A DNA stretch of 64,000 bases. Origin: Bacillus shivajii (lineage in GTDB: Bacteria; Bacillota; Bacilli; Bacillales; Salisediminibacteriaceae). Shown here piece by piece: positions 45,680-55,144 of this stretch. Position 1 is the stretch's first letter, and each line of letters begins with the position of its first letter. The position numbers and the translations under genes were made by a program. The stretch lies in NCBI RefSeq assembly GCF_020519665.1, contig NZ_CP084703.1, positions 3,720,001-3,784,000 of the forward strand, read 5' to 3'. The notes beneath the pieces are model-generated. The model ran no database searches. It was not told the origin of the DNA and worked only from the letters and a program-made list of their open reading frames with translations.

Positions 45680-46612
45680 TTATAATACAAGTGTTAAGGT
45701 TGGCCAGTGCACTTTGAGTTTCCCGTCGTTTTCTTTTAAATGGCGCTCAACAAGGTGACAGTAAAAGTCGAATTCATCATCTACGATAGATTGGGTGGAT
45801 TGGTTCGCCTCAGAGCTAATTCGTATTTCCAGTTTCCCAACTTCTCTCTTTAAGAAACTGATCTTTAGAGGACTCGTATGATCGATAAAATCCATCCATT
45901 TTTTCACAATTAGTTGGGTAATCATCCGAACTTTATTTTTATCAACGAAAATGGGCTCACGGTCTTCATACGTCACTTCCCATTGAATATGTGTTATAAA
46001 TTCCGGGGTATGCTCTTGAACTGACTGTTTTACGAAACCATAAAGCTCGCAAACACATATCCAGTCTTTTTCTGTCGAACTCGGATGGTTCAGGATTAGA
46101 AAATCTTGAATGTAGCTTTTACTTTTTGCGACTTCTTTTTGAGATTCTTTAATCAAATTTTCAAAATCATGAACTGACAACTCGTCTTCTTTCATTAGTT
46201 GAAGCATACCTGAAACAGGCGTCAAAGCATTTAACACTTCATCGGCGTAACGCATACTCACTTGCTGCATGAGCCTTTCGGTATTTTTATCCCAAGAGCG
46301 ATCATTAGCATTTTTAGCAAAATTTGATACTATTCCATTTAAAGAATTGAAGATTGAGTGACTCATCATTTCACTTGACTGTTGATTATATTGATTATGA
46401 ACGACTTCTTGATGATACCAGCAGGGTAGGGGAAGTTCCCGCAGAATCTTTGAGCGATTACAGGTAATGTTCATTTCAATGTCTTTATTCACCAATCGCG
46501 ATCGAAACCTCATACATTGACGCCCTACTCCCGTATGGTCACAATCCCCCACTTTAATACCTTCAGCGTCCTCATCTACTTGGGTAATAATAGTGCCATT
46601 TTTTTCACTCAT
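45680..46612 (-). CDS. Atypical kinase-like protein of unknown function
   Basis: A 310-residue soluble protein. Residues 1-75 hold five cysteines. Two H-box-like helices follow: MSHSIFNSLNGIVSNFAK with H85 in an HxxxNxL setting, and YADEVLNALTPVSGMLQLM near 122-140, where Asp124 stands where a phosphoacceptor His is expected. The C-terminal ~130 residues (VDKNKVRMITQLIVKKW; PLKISFLKREVGKLEIRISS) look like a worn-down ATPase domain without G boxes. It may be a phosphotransfer (Spo0B-like) or pseudokinase protein. GGAGGGATTCG precedes the ATG. Family call is tentative. Confidence 0.6.
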   Translation of the reverse strand: MSEKNGTIITQVDEDAEGIKVGDCDHTGVGRQCMRFRSRLVNKDIEMNITCNRSKILRELPLPCWYHQEVVHNQYNQQSSEMMSHSIFNSLNGIVSNFAKNANDRSWDKNTERLMQQVSMRYADEVLNALTPVSGMLQLMKEDELSVHDFENLIKESQKEVAKSKSYIQDFLILNHPSSTEKDWICVCELYGFVKQSVQEHTPEFITHIQWEVTYEDREPIFVDKNKVRMITQLIVKKWMDFIDHTSPLKISFLKREVGKLEIRISSEANQSTQSIVDDEFDFYCHLVERHLKENDGKLKVHWPTLTLVL

Positions 46613-46850
46613 CGAATCCCTCCGCTTGGCACAACAATTTCATATACTCAAAATAAAGCGAAATCCTATTCAAACCTTAATTACCCTACTTTTAAAACTT
46701 TTAAAACATAAATTTATTTTAATTTAAAGAAACTTAAAAAGAAAAAAGATAGCACATATGACACTTTTTTACTTTTCTCACCTTTTCGTTTACGAAACTT
46801 GTATTCTAATGTAAAATAATACTGTTACAAACGCGATTATTCGAGAAATG

Positions 46851-46877
46851 TGTAACCTCAAATTTGAATAATTCGTC
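46851..46877 (+). promoter_or_regulatory. ECF-sigma-type promoter for the LCP gene
   Basis: TGTAAC (46851-46856), 17-base spacer, CGTC (46874-46877): the SigX/SigW/SigM-type pattern of Bacillus cell-envelope stress promoters. It lies 60 bp upstream of the gene start. The rest of 46613-46850 shows no gene. Confidence 0.65.
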
Positions 46878-46936
46878 TAATAACATAATAGAATAATAAC
46901 CCCATCGGGGAATTCATTATTATAAGGAGTTTTGGA

Positions 46937-47953
46937 ATGACTAACTCAAGAACAGAGCTAAAAAAGAAGAAACAAACATCTCGTTTTAGGCGAACGTGGA
47001 AAACATTCGGTATTTTCTTCTTTGTTACTTTTTTAGTATTAGGTTCAGTAGCAGCATATATGGCTCATAAAATGCACGATGTTACAAGCAGTGCTCAATT
47101 AGACCTTGAGCGAGGCGATCGTTCTGATATACGAGAAGAAGCAGTTACTCCAAGTAAAGATAGTATTTCCATCCTTTTCCTCGGTGTAGATGATCGCACA
47201 GGAAACTTAAGTGGTAGAACAGATGCTATGCTTTTAGCAACTTTTAATGAAGAAGAAGGCACAGTCAAGTTACTAAACATCCCTCGTGATTCACTAGTTG
47301 AAATTCCAGGCCGAGGACAAGACAAGATCAATCACGCTCACGCCTTCGGGGGAATTGACCTTACAATTGACACTGTTGAAAATTTATTAAATGTTCCAGT
47401 CGATTACTTCGTAACACTCAACTTTACAGCTTTTATGGAAATCATTAATACACTTGGTGGTGTTGAAGTAGATGTTCCATTCTCATTTACAGAAATGGAT
47501 AGCGAAGACCGTAAAGGAGCCATTGCAATAGAAGAAGGGATTCAAACTTTAAGCGGTGAAGAAGCCCTTGCATACGCTCGTATGAGGAAGCAAGATCCTA
47601 GAGGTGACTTAGGTCGTGGCGATCGTCAAAAACAAATTTTAGAAGCACTTATTAATAAAGGGGCATCATTTAGTTCCATTACAAGGTTCAATGATATCCT
47701 AGATAGTATTGAAAATCATATGAAAATGAACTTATCATTTACTGATTTAGTGAGTCTTCATAGCTATGCTCCGAAATTAAATAACATTGATCAGCTTAGC
47801 TTTGAAGGTGATAATACAAGGCTAAATGGAATTTTTTATTATCAGTTAAGAGAAGAATCGGTTAACACAATAAGTAAGGAATTACGTCAGCATCTAGACC
47901 TCGAAAATCCAGCAGACAGTAATGCAGACACCGAAAGCAAAAATAACAATTAA
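46937..47953 (+). CDS. LytR-CpsA-Psr (LCP) family teichoic acid ligase
   Basis: A 338-residue membrane protein: basic N-terminus, one membrane anchor (FGIFFFVTFLVLGSVAAYMA), then an extracellular LCP domain with ISILFLGVDDRTGNLSGRTD, LLNIPRDSLVEIPGRGQDKI, HAHAFGGIDLTIDTVENLLN, and AYARMRKQDPRGDLGRGDRQ with the conserved Arg residues that bind polyprenyl pyrophosphate. LCP proteins attach teichoic acid to peptidoglycan. The position between yvyE and tagO suggests the B. subtilis TagV (YvhJ) equivalent, which is inference. A strong AAGGAG ribosome binding site and an ECF-type promoter precede it. Confidence 0.93.
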   Translation: MTNSRTELKKKKQTSRFRRTWKTFGIFFFVTFLVLGSVAAYMAHKMHDVTSSAQLDLERGDRSDIREEAVTPSKDSISILFLGVDDRTGNLSGRTDAMLLATFNEEEGTVKLLNIPRDSLVEIPGRGQDKINHAHAFGGIDLTIDTVENLLNVPVDYFVTLNFTAFMEIINTLGGVEVDVPFSFTEMDSEDRKGAIAIEEGIQTLSGEEALAYARMRKQDPRGDLGRGDRQKQILEALINKGASFSSITRFNDILDSIENHMKMNLSFTDLVSLHSYAPKLNNIDQLSFEGDNTRLNGIFYYQLREESVNTISKELRQHLDLENPADSNADTESKNNN

Positions 47954-47962
47954 AATTAACAG

Positions 47963-48003
47963 AAAGCTCCTTGGTGTTAGAATGATATCAGGGAGCTTTT
48001 TCA
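47963..48003 (+). terminator. LCP gene terminator
   Basis: Stem AAAGCTCC / GGAGCTTT with a ~20-base loop, then TTTTTC. Confidence 0.65.
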
Positions 48004-48221
48004 TAAAGTTCTTATTTGAACTTTTTTTCTCAAGTAAACGATTCCCTACGATTTTCAATTTAATTCGAATATAAATTATAAAGTTCATTCCATAAATTCA
48101 TTTTTTTGAAAGCAACCTTGACATAAAATAAGGGTTATTTTCGATAAATAATGTACATTAGACTAGTAGAGCTAATAGTATAGTTATTTTCTTCGAACGG
48201 AACCTATTATTCAAGAAAGAA

Positions 48222-48869
48222 GTGATTCATATTAATAATGTGAAACTTGCAACACTGTTTGTTGCATTAGCTGTTATATTAGGGGTAGTCGTATTAGAGC
48301 TAATAAATTCAGATAAAAATAACAAAAGATTCCTCCCACAACCCGGCTCTATATACACATATAATTATCCAAGTACTGAGTTAACAATTGATATCCAATT
48401 CCGATCTATCGATTCATCTGAAGCAGAGGAAGAATTAGTAGGAAAAGTTGAAGAGTCTGAAAGTTTTTTACAAGGAATAGCGACATTCGAATCCGGTGGA
48501 GAAGTACCATTTGTATCAGCCGAGGGCGCTGATCTGACAATTCTTCGATTAGTTACCAACAATAGAAATCAAATTGAATTGCAAAAACCTTTAAACGAAG
48601 GAAAAACATGGACAGTCACTAGCTTAGATGCTGCCCTAAGTTCATCTTTAACAGAAACATACGAAGTATTAGATATTATAGAAAATTACAGAGCCCCTTT
48701 CGGAACACTTGATCATGTTTATAAAATAAAAAGATCTTATGACCATGAAGAAATTGAAACGGATTACTTCTATATCGCTGAAGAAATCGGTCTCATAAAA
48801 TGGGAGCAAAATTCCCTAGAGAAAAGGATAAAATATAAAGAGTTAATAAAATTGGAGAAAAACAGCTGA
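48222..48869 (+). CDS. Membrane-anchored extracytoplasmic protein of unknown function
   Basis: A 215-residue protein with one N-terminal hydrophobic segment (KLATLFVALAVILGVVVLEL) and a beta-rich outer domain (GSIYTYNYPSTELTIDIQFR; ALSSSLTETYEVLDIIENYR). No lipobox. It starts at GTG 48222 or GTG 48240; neither has a strong ribosome binding site. It ends at a bidirectional terminator shared with the serine protease gene. The placement between cell-wall genes suggests an envelope role; the family is not recognised. Confidence 0.7.
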   Translation: MIHINNVKLATLFVALAVILGVVVLELINSDKNNKRFLPQPGSIYTYNYPSTELTIDIQFRSIDSSEAEEELVGKVEESESFLQGIATFESGGEVPFVSAEGADLTILRLVTNNRNQIELQKPLNEGKTWTVTSLDAALSSSLTETYEVLDIIENYRAPFGTLDHVYKIKRSYDHEEIETDYFYIAEEIGLIKWEQNSLEKRIKYKELIKLEKNS

Positions 48870-48890
48870 CAAGTTATCAGCTGTTTTTCA
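48859..48890. terminator. Bidirectional terminator between the membrane protein and protease genes
   Basis: Stem AAAACAGCTGA / TCAGCTGTTTT (48859-48869 with 48877-48887); A/T runs on both sides. Confidence 0.85.
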
Positions 48891-48892
48891 TA

Positions 48893-50944
48893 TTATTCTA
48901 TATTTAATGTCCTTTTAACTTCGCTAAATACATGGTCATTAATTGCTAGCTCTCCACCTAACACATTTATTTGTCCAAACGGGATGGTAGATAGTTTATT
49001 TTGAGTGATATCTCTTACCGAATCGCCAACAATAATAACACTAGTATTGTCTCTTGCTGCAAGAGCTGCCCCCGATAATCCATCTGGAAAACGCTCTGAA
49101 GTAGCGATAAATGTATTATTCTTGTTTGGTTTAAAGTATTCAAACGACAACACATTTGTATCATACATCGTTTTTCCACCTAAACGTGTTTTATGAGTGA
49201 CTGGTAGTTTTTCAAACACTTCTTCTGAGATAGCCATCTCACCGCCAATTACGAGGGTTTCTTGTACATTTAATTCCTGCAATGCTCTTATAGTCGCTTG
49301 GGGAAGCTCATTGGTATTAGCTAACAAGATCGGGATTCCTCCTGCGCCAGCATATGACGCAACTGAGAGTGCATCTTGGAACCTATTATCACTAACAATG
49401 ATTGCCTTACTAGACCCACCAGGCGCAACTTCATGAGCGATCATTTCAGCAGTAACATGAAGGTTGTCTCCAGCAATCCTTCTGACAGATAATCCATTAA
49501 TCTCCTTTAAAGACTCTTCTACATCATCCTCAATTGCAAGATGTCCTCCCAAAATAATTACTTCCTTAGCATCCAGTCTTTCTATTTCTTTTCTTGTAAC
49601 AGGATCAAGTCGATCATTACGAGTTAAAATGACTGGAGCATCGTATAGAGCAGCAAGAGGAACACCAGCTAATGCATCTGAAAAACGATCACCTCGAGCT
49701 AAGATAACAACTTCGGAGTGATCCCAGCCCTTACTACTGATTAACGCTGACGTTTCATATAAATTCGCACCGTCAATTCGCGATATATTTGGAGTATACC
49801 TTGGAAAGCCATAGCCATACAAACTGTCCTTACCCTTCTCACCTAAATCGAGCATATAATTTTTTAAAAGATCACGAAGTTCTTTATTATTTTTTTGGGG
49901 ATACTTTTCTACTAATAAAGCTAACATGCTAGAAACATGCGGTGCAGCGAAAGAAGTACCATTAGCAGAAGCATATTGGTTCCATAAGTATGTACTAATA
50001 ATATCGACTCCTGGTGCAGAGAATTCTACCTCTCCACCTGTTGAAGAAAAACTTGCACGTTTTAAATGATTATCTACTGCTCCGACGGCAATCACTGATT
50101 CGTCCTTTGCCGGATATTTGACATTATTGTCGTCTCCTTCTTCAGTTCCACTGTTTCCACTCGAAGATACGAGCAAAACCCCTTCATTATATGCAGTTTT
50201 TAACATTTCTTCTAAAACGATAGATGACTTTTCACTGCCTATACTAAAATTTATAATATCCATCCCGTTACTAATTGACCAGTCGATACCTTCTAATATA
50301 CTTCCAAGGTTCCCATTTCCTGATTGATCTAAAGCTTTGACAGCAAATAACTCTGCATTGGGTGCAATTCCTCCAATCCCATAATTATCCGCTGCTCCAA
50401 TGATCCCAGCAACATGCGTTCCATGTCCGTTATCATCTGTCCATGAATTCGTATAACCAACAGTTGAAATTCCGCCACTCACCTCTAAGTCTGAATGGTC
50501 CATTATACCAGTATCAACAACGGCAACTTTAACACCCTCGCCTGAGAGTTGATCTTCCCATGCATTCTCTGCATTAATTGCTTTTAAATTCCATTGCAAA
50601 CCACTATGTGAAGGCTCATTTATGATTTGTGATTTAGGCAAAACATGAATGTCACCTTCATTTACTTTAACTTCACTATTTTGTTCAACATGCGCAATAT
50701 TTGGATCTAATAAAACTTCATAAATTAACTCTTTGTCTATAGATACCATTAGTGCAGAAATTGATTCAAATTCATATAAAATCTCATCTACCACTTCTTT
50801 TATGAGGTTTTTACCAGCTTCATTTTTATAAACAACAAATACCTCATCCATTTGTGAGTTTTCTCCAAAAACATTTAATGGAGAAGCAAATAGGAATAGC
50901 AATACACCGAAAACGATTGTCCATAACCGCTTAACATCTAGCAT
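48893..50944 (-). CDS. Cell-wall-bound subtilisin-like serine protease with CWB2 repeats
   Basis: A 683-residue secreted protease. Signal peptide to about residue 27 (LWTIVFGVLLFLFASPLNVF), inhibitor-type propeptide to ~95, then an S8 domain with D144 (VAVVDTGI), H174 (NGHGTHVAG), N264 and S331 (NGTSFAAPH). The C-terminal ~290 residues hold three cell wall binding repeat 2 units (RIDGANLYETSALIS; RIAGDNLHVTAEMIA; RLGGKTMYDTNVLS), which bind anionic wall polymers. All catalytic residues are present. It lies among teichoic acid genes, whose products may be its anchor; that is inference. Confidence 0.94.
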   Translation of the reverse strand: MLDVKRLWTIVFGVLLFLFASPLNVFGENSQMDEVFVVYKNEAGKNLIKEVVDEILYEFESISALMVSIDKELIYEVLLDPNIAHVEQNSEVKVNEGDIHVLPKSQIINEPSHSGLQWNLKAINAENAWEDQLSGEGVKVAVVDTGIMDHSDLEVSGGISTVGYTNSWTDDNGHGTHVAGIIGAADNYGIGGIAPNAELFAVKALDQSGNGNLGSILEGIDWSISNGMDIINFSIGSEKSSIVLEEMLKTAYNEGVLLVSSSGNSGTEEGDDNNVKYPAKDESVIAVGAVDNHLKRASFSSTGGEVEFSAPGVDIISTYLWNQYASANGTSFAAPHVSSMLALLVEKYPQKNNKELRDLLKNYMLDLGEKGKDSLYGYGFPRYTPNISRIDGANLYETSALISSKGWDHSEVVILARGDRFSDALAGVPLAALYDAPVILTRNDRLDPVTRKEIERLDAKEVIILGGHLAIEDDVEESLKEINGLSVRRIAGDNLHVTAEMIAHEVAPGGSSKAIIVSDNRFQDALSVASYAGAGGIPILLANTNELPQATIRALQELNVQETLVIGGEMAISEEVFEKLPVTHKTRLGGKTMYDTNVLSFEYFKPNKNNTFIATSERFPDGLSGAALAARDNTSVIIVGDSVRDITQNKLSTIPFGQINVLGGELAINDHVFSEVKRTLNIE

Positions 50945-51047
50945 TTCTCAACAACTCTCTTCCCTCTTTGACAAATTTATAGAAAATCCGATCTATTAGT
51001 AGAATACATGAAAAAATATATAATTAATAGAAAAGTAAAAAAAAAAA

Positions 51048-51074
51048 AGCATAAAGCAAATTATGCTTTATGCT
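51048..51074 (-). terminator. tagO terminator, overlapping its stop codon
   Basis: Minus-strand stem AGCATAAAGCA / TGCTTTATGCT followed by twelve T. Confidence 0.9.
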
Positions 51075-52143
51075 AAATCGTATCTTTCCGTTTGTTTTTT
51101 ACGATATTATGAGACCAAAAGTTTAACAGTGGTCTATAGTTATTACTCACTAAACCAAGGGCTTCCGCAAAAACTTCAATCATTAGGATGACTAAAAGAG
51201 CAATGATAATCGCTCCTGTAATCGTCGCCATTGAGAATAAAATCGCAATCGATCCAAAAAATGCACTTACTCCATATATAATTAAAACAGTTTGTCTGTG
51301 CGAAAATCCTAAGTCGAGAAAACAATGATGAATATGTGATCGGTCTGGAACGTAAAAAGGAGTTTTATTTTTCACACGCCGGATAATAGCAAAAATTGTA
51401 TCAGAAAGCGGCAATCCTAAAATAAGGATTGGGATAATAAAAGAAATCACTGTTACATTTTTAAAACCTAATATTGATAAGACTGCAAACATGTAGCCTA
51501 AAAATAATGCTCCTGTATCTCCCATAAATATCTTAGCTGGATAAAAATTAAAAACAAGGAAGCCTAAAACACTAAATAATAGTATTAAAGAAACAATCAT
51601 GACATACTCGTTCCCCATCATAAAGGCCATAACAGATAAGGAAACAAGTCCAATTGCTGAAACGCCTCCAGCTAAACCATCTAAACCATCAATAAGATTA
51701 ATCGCATTTGTCAATGTTAAAATCCAAAAAATCGTAATTGGGATACTAAAAATTCCAAATTCCCACACTCCACCGAATGGAAGGTTTACAAATTCAATCT
51801 TTAATCCTCCATAAGCAACTACCGTCAATGCTGCAACAAGCTGACCAACGACTTTCATTTTTGCCGATAACTCAATGAAGTCGTCTAATATACCAATTGC
51901 AATAATAATAGTTGCCCCAACAATAATGGAATAGTGAAAAGGATCATAAGGGTGAATAAAACTTATCCCAGCTACAAAACTAAGGAAAATTGCTAAACCA
52001 CCTAACCTTGGCATCGCTTTTTGATGAACTTTCCGGCTAGACGGCTGATCCACTGCGCCTAATTTTAGTGCAACTTTTATAATTAATGGTGTTATTGTTA
52101 AAGATAAAATTAAGGTCATAATAATAGCAAATATCAAACTCAT
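51073..52143 (-). CDS. tagO: Undecaprenyl-phosphate GlcNAc-1-phosphate transferase TagO
   Basis: A 356-residue integral membrane enzyme of the MraY/WecA family with ~10 hydrophobic segments. Conserved cytoplasmic motifs are PSSRKVHQKAMPRLGGLAIF, the Asp-rich GILDDFIELSAKMK, NAINLIDGLDGLAGG, FMGDTGALFLG and RSHIHHCFLDLG (HIHH). It starts wall teichoic acid synthesis by loading GlcNAc-1-phosphate on undecaprenyl phosphate. The start at 52143 has GAGGTGAG upstream; the longer frame is not credible. Confidence 0.94.
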   Translation of the reverse strand: MSLIFAIIMTLILSLTITPLIIKVALKLGAVDQPSSRKVHQKAMPRLGGLAIFLSFVAGISFIHPYDPFHYSIIVGATIIIAIGILDDFIELSAKMKVVGQLVAALTVVAYGGLKIEFVNLPFGGVWEFGIFSIPITIFWILTLTNAINLIDGLDGLAGGVSAIGLVSLSVMAFMMGNEYVMIVSLILLFSVLGFLVFNFYPAKIFMGDTGALFLGYMFAVLSILGFKNVTVISFIIPILILGLPLSDTIFAIIRRVKNKTPFYVPDRSHIHHCFLDLGFSHRQTVLIIYGVSAFFGSIAILFSMATITGAIIIALLVILMIEVFAEALGLVSNNYRPLLNFWSHNIVKNKRKDTI

Positions 52144-52330
52144 CGGCTCACCTCTAACCGTACATTTAAAAACGTTAAAAAACTTTACCCAAATACTAAT
52201 TATACAAAACAAAAACTTAACAATCTACATATATTTTACATTTACATACTATTAGACGATCTATCTATCAGAAATGTTTCATTGTTTTATAACATAAAGC
52301 GAAAAAATTCAACTGAGGTCCACAATAATT

Positions 52331-52361
52331 AACAGTAACCCCAAAACTTGAGGTTACTGTT
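52331..52361. terminator. Terminator-like hairpin downstream of tagA
   Basis: Stem AACAGTAACC / GGTTACTGTT; the better T run is on the plus strand (TTTCTTTTTC), so its use for tagA is uncertain. Confidence 0.5.
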
Positions 52362-52379
52362 TTCTTTTTCTAATTGCGC

Positions 52380-53117
52380 CTAATGATTTTTCTGATTTTT
52401 TAACTTTTGTCCTAAAACTTTAATAATAAAATGCGGAAGAGACAGCATCCTTCGCCACCTTGATGGCTGTTTTATTAACCTGTACAACCACTCTACATTT
52501 AACTTAATCCAAATATCTGGTGCACGCAACGTTTCACCTGCAATCACATCAAAGCTTCCACCTAGTCCAATAAAGACTCCCTTCTCAAAGTTGGATATAT
52601 GTCTCGAAATCCACTCCTCTTGTCTCGGGAAGCCTAATGCTACAAACACAAAATCAGGATTTTTATCCTTAATTTCGTTGACAATTGTCTCATCGTGTAA
52701 ATTGAAATAACCATGATGATGTCCCACGATATTTACATTCGGAAAGTCCTTTTTTATCACATCAACAGATTTAGCCAAAACAATCTCTTTGGCACCTAAT
52801 AAATAAATCGATAATTCTTTTTCATTTGCTTCTTTTAAAAGCTTCAGAAACAAATCATACCCTGCGACGCGTTCGGGAATTCTTTCCCCCAGTATCCTTG
52901 CTCCCTTCACAACCCCTATTCCATCAGGGGTGATGATGTCTGCAGTTTGGAGAATACGGTAGTAATCTTCTTCTTCATGAGCACACATAACAATTTCGGG
53001 ATTAGCTGTAACTACAAACATACGTTTTTTCCTTTGAACAGATGATAAAATCTTCATCACCGTTTGCTGTTGTGTTAGTTTAGAGATTTTCAGTCCTAGA
53101 ATATTAATACTTTCCAT
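52380..53117 (-). CDS. tagA: Teichoic acid N-acetylmannosaminyltransferase TagA
   Basis: A 245-residue WecG/TagA/CpsF family enzyme: MFVVTANPEIVMCAHEEEDY, TPDGIGVVKGARILGERIPE with the catalytic Asp in PDGIGV, FVFVALGFPRQEEWISRH and GLGGSFDVIAGETLRAPDIW. It adds ManNAc to lipid-linked GlcNAc, completing the disaccharide linkage unit. The start at 53117 is three codons after an alternative ATG. It lies between tagO and tagH. Confidence 0.92.
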   Translation of the reverse strand: MESINILGLKISKLTQQQTVMKILSSVQRKKRMFVVTANPEIVMCAHEEEDYYRILQTADIITPDGIGVVKGARILGERIPERVAGYDLFLKLLKEANEKELSIYLLGAKEIVLAKSVDVIKKDFPNVNIVGHHHGYFNLHDETIVNEIKDKNPDFVFVALGFPRQEEWISRHISNFEKGVFIGLGGSFDVIAGETLRAPDIWIKLNVEWLYRLIKQPSRWRRMLSLPHFIIKVLGQKLKNQKNH

Positions 53118-53325
53118 GAATACCATCTCTTTAATTATATTTTACAATCAAATCATCTCGTCTAATCATATAACAATTTGACAAGGAAATATAAAGGTAA
53201 TTTCTTCTATCACTATATTCTTTCCACTTTAACAGGATTTTAAATTACTACCATTATGTTACGAGGGGAGTTTCCCAAATCGACGGTAGCGCATGTACCC
53301 TCCAACTAAACCTATACAATAAGAA

Positions 53326-54108
53326 TTAAGATCCGCTTATCGCTTTTTTACGGTAGGCTTTCCTTTCCTTTTTGGACATGTCTTTATATTCCTTTAAAAA
53401 GGCTTTATATTGTGGCAAAACTTCCTCGACGGGACCATATTCTTTCACTTGTCCAAATTCTAACCAAAGAATTTGATCACAAAACTCTTTCATTTGACCT
53501 AGTGAATGGCTGACAAAAATCATCGTTTTTCCTTGTGCTTTAAACTCATTCATTTTATTCAAACACTTTTCAGCAAATGACTTATCTCCCACCGACAGGG
53601 CCTCATCAATAACTAAAATGTCCGGATTAATATTTACAGAAATAGCAAATCCTAACCTCGATTTCATCCCGCTTGAATATGATTTAACAGGCTGGTCAAT
53701 AAATTCTTCGAGCTCTGCAAACTCTATAATATCATCTTCCATCGTTTTGATTTCCTTTTTTGAAAATCCAAGCATCAAACATTTTAGCTCAATATTATCA
53801 CGCCCTGATAAATCTCCCTTTAATCCTGAAGCTACAGCAATAAGTGCAGATTTCCCATTTATTTGTACCTTTCCAAAGGTCTCTGGAATAATCCCCGCAA
53901 TAATATTGGATAATGTGGATTTTCCTGAACCATTAATTCCAACAAAGCCGACAACATCGCCCTTATTCGCTTCGAAATCCACATTGTTTAATGCATAAAA
54001 GTCTTTCCCGTAGCTCTTAGGAAGAATAATATCAAGGACTCTTTCTGACGACTTCGAGTATAATTTATATTTCTTTGTTAGGTTTTTAATAATAATTGCT
54101 TTATCCAT
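53326..54108 (-). CDS. tagH: Teichoic acid ABC transporter ATP-binding protein TagH
   Basis: A 260-residue ATPase with Walker A (GINGSGKSTLSNIIAG), signature YSSGMKSRLGFAIS, Walker B (ILVIDEALSVGDKSF) and the switch His (MIFVSHS). The close relationship to polysaccharide/teichoic acid exporters shows in the N-terminal NLTKKYKLYSKSSERVLD block. B. subtilis TagH has an additional long C-terminal domain that is absent here. With TagG it flips finished teichoic acid across the membrane. It starts 17 bases after tagG stops. Confidence 0.92.
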   Translation of the reverse strand: MDKAIIIKNLTKKYKLYSKSSERVLDIILPKSYGKDFYALNNVDFEANKGDVVGFVGINGSGKSTLSNIIAGIIPETFGKVQINGKSALIAVASGLKGDLSGRDNIELKCLMLGFSKKEIKTMEDDIIEFAELEEFIDQPVKSYSSGMKSRLGFAISVNINPDILVIDEALSVGDKSFAEKCLNKMNEFKAQGKTMIFVSHSLGQMKEFCDQILWLEFGQVKEYGPVEEVLPQYKAFLKEYKDMSKKERKAYRKKAISGS

Positions 54109-54125
54109 AATTGTCCCATCCAAAC

Positions 54126-54947
54126 TTATATAAAATCAATAAAATGTCTTCTAAATTTAATGTGTAAACTCGCGCCAATGATAAAGAGTACAATCGTTAG
54201 GGACCAAAAATACAGCGTATACTGCCAATGAACAATAAAATACCATTCTACACCTAAAAAGCTTGTACGATACCCTTCAACTAAATAATATAAAGGGTTT
54301 ATCTTCATCAATGTTTGTACATTTTCTGGCAGCATTGTAAGCGGCCATAGAATTGCTGACAAATATAATAATAACCTTAATGTCGCCTGTAAAAACATTT
54401 GTACATCTCGAATGATTGTCGCGAGAGTCGACATAATTAATGACAAAGCATAAGTAAAAGCAAATGTTGCAAAAATGAAGTATATAGTTTGTAAATAGTA
54501 AACACTTATCGTATACCCTGTTAAGTTCAGCACGATAATCGTAATAAAAATTAACACTAAATGAATATAAAATTGAGAAAATATCACAATGTTAGGTATA
54601 ACACTCATTGGAAAGTTCATCTTAGATAACATCCTCAAACGAGTGTAAATCGACTTGGACCCTTGTATTGTCGATTGAAAAAAGAAAAACCAAACAATGA
54701 TACCTGGTAGCATCCACTGTAAAAAAGGCACTTGCATTCCTTCTGCTACTTCTATAGCTTCTCTTTGTCTAATACCGTAACCAAAGACAAACCAGTAAAT
54801 AAGAATTTGTATAAGAGGGTTTATGACCTCCCATGCCATTCCTAAGTAGTTATTATTGTTTGAACTCTTCATTTCATATAAGGATAATCTCCGGATCAAA
54901 TAAAAATGCTTTACCTGTTCTTGAATCACTAATAATGCAGATTTCAT
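54126..54947 (-). CDS. tagG: Teichoic acid ABC transporter permease TagG
   Basis: A 273-residue ABC-2 type permease with six hydrophobic segments; the N-terminal YEMKSSNNNNYLGMAWEVIN and PLIQILIYWFVFGYGIR blocks are typical of polysaccharide exporters. It forms the membrane channel with TagH. AAAGGAATTGCTT precedes the ATG at 54947. tagH follows directly, so the two are cotranscribed. Confidence 0.93.
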   Translation of the reverse strand: MKSALLVIQEQVKHFYLIRRLSLYEMKSSNNNNYLGMAWEVINPLIQILIYWFVFGYGIRQREAIEVAEGMQVPFLQWMLPGIIVWFFFFQSTIQGSKSIYTRLRMLSKMNFPMSVIPNIVIFSQFYIHLVLIFITIIVLNLTGYTISVYYLQTIYFIFATFAFTYALSLIMSTLATIIRDVQMFLQATLRLLLYLSAILWPLTMLPENVQTLMKINPLYYLVEGYRTSFLGVEWYFIVHWQYTLYFWSLTIVLFIIGASLHIKFRRHFIDFI

Positions 54948-55089
54948 AAGCAATTCCTTTCTAGTAAGTCTGCTTCCGCTACTACAAACACTCTAAAATT
55001 ATACTAAACTCTTGCCTACAAAAACAATAGGAGATGCAATAGAATAATTCACCATAATAGTATACCCTTTCATTTAGCAAAGTAGCCAT

Positions 55090-55123
55090 GAAAAAGAAGA
55101 TCATCATAGCTCAGGATGACCTT
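55090..55123 (-). terminator. Terminator after the tagD-glycerophosphotransferase operon
   Basis: Minus-strand AAGGTCATC / GATGATCTT (55097-55123), then CTTTTTC. Confidence 0.65.
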
Positions 55124-55144
55124 ACTTTAATTCCCTAAAATACT

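Noticed and set aside
48365-48562. Antisense frames in the envelope protein and protease genes.
   Set aside because: No ribosome binding site or family match; the sense frames are convincing.
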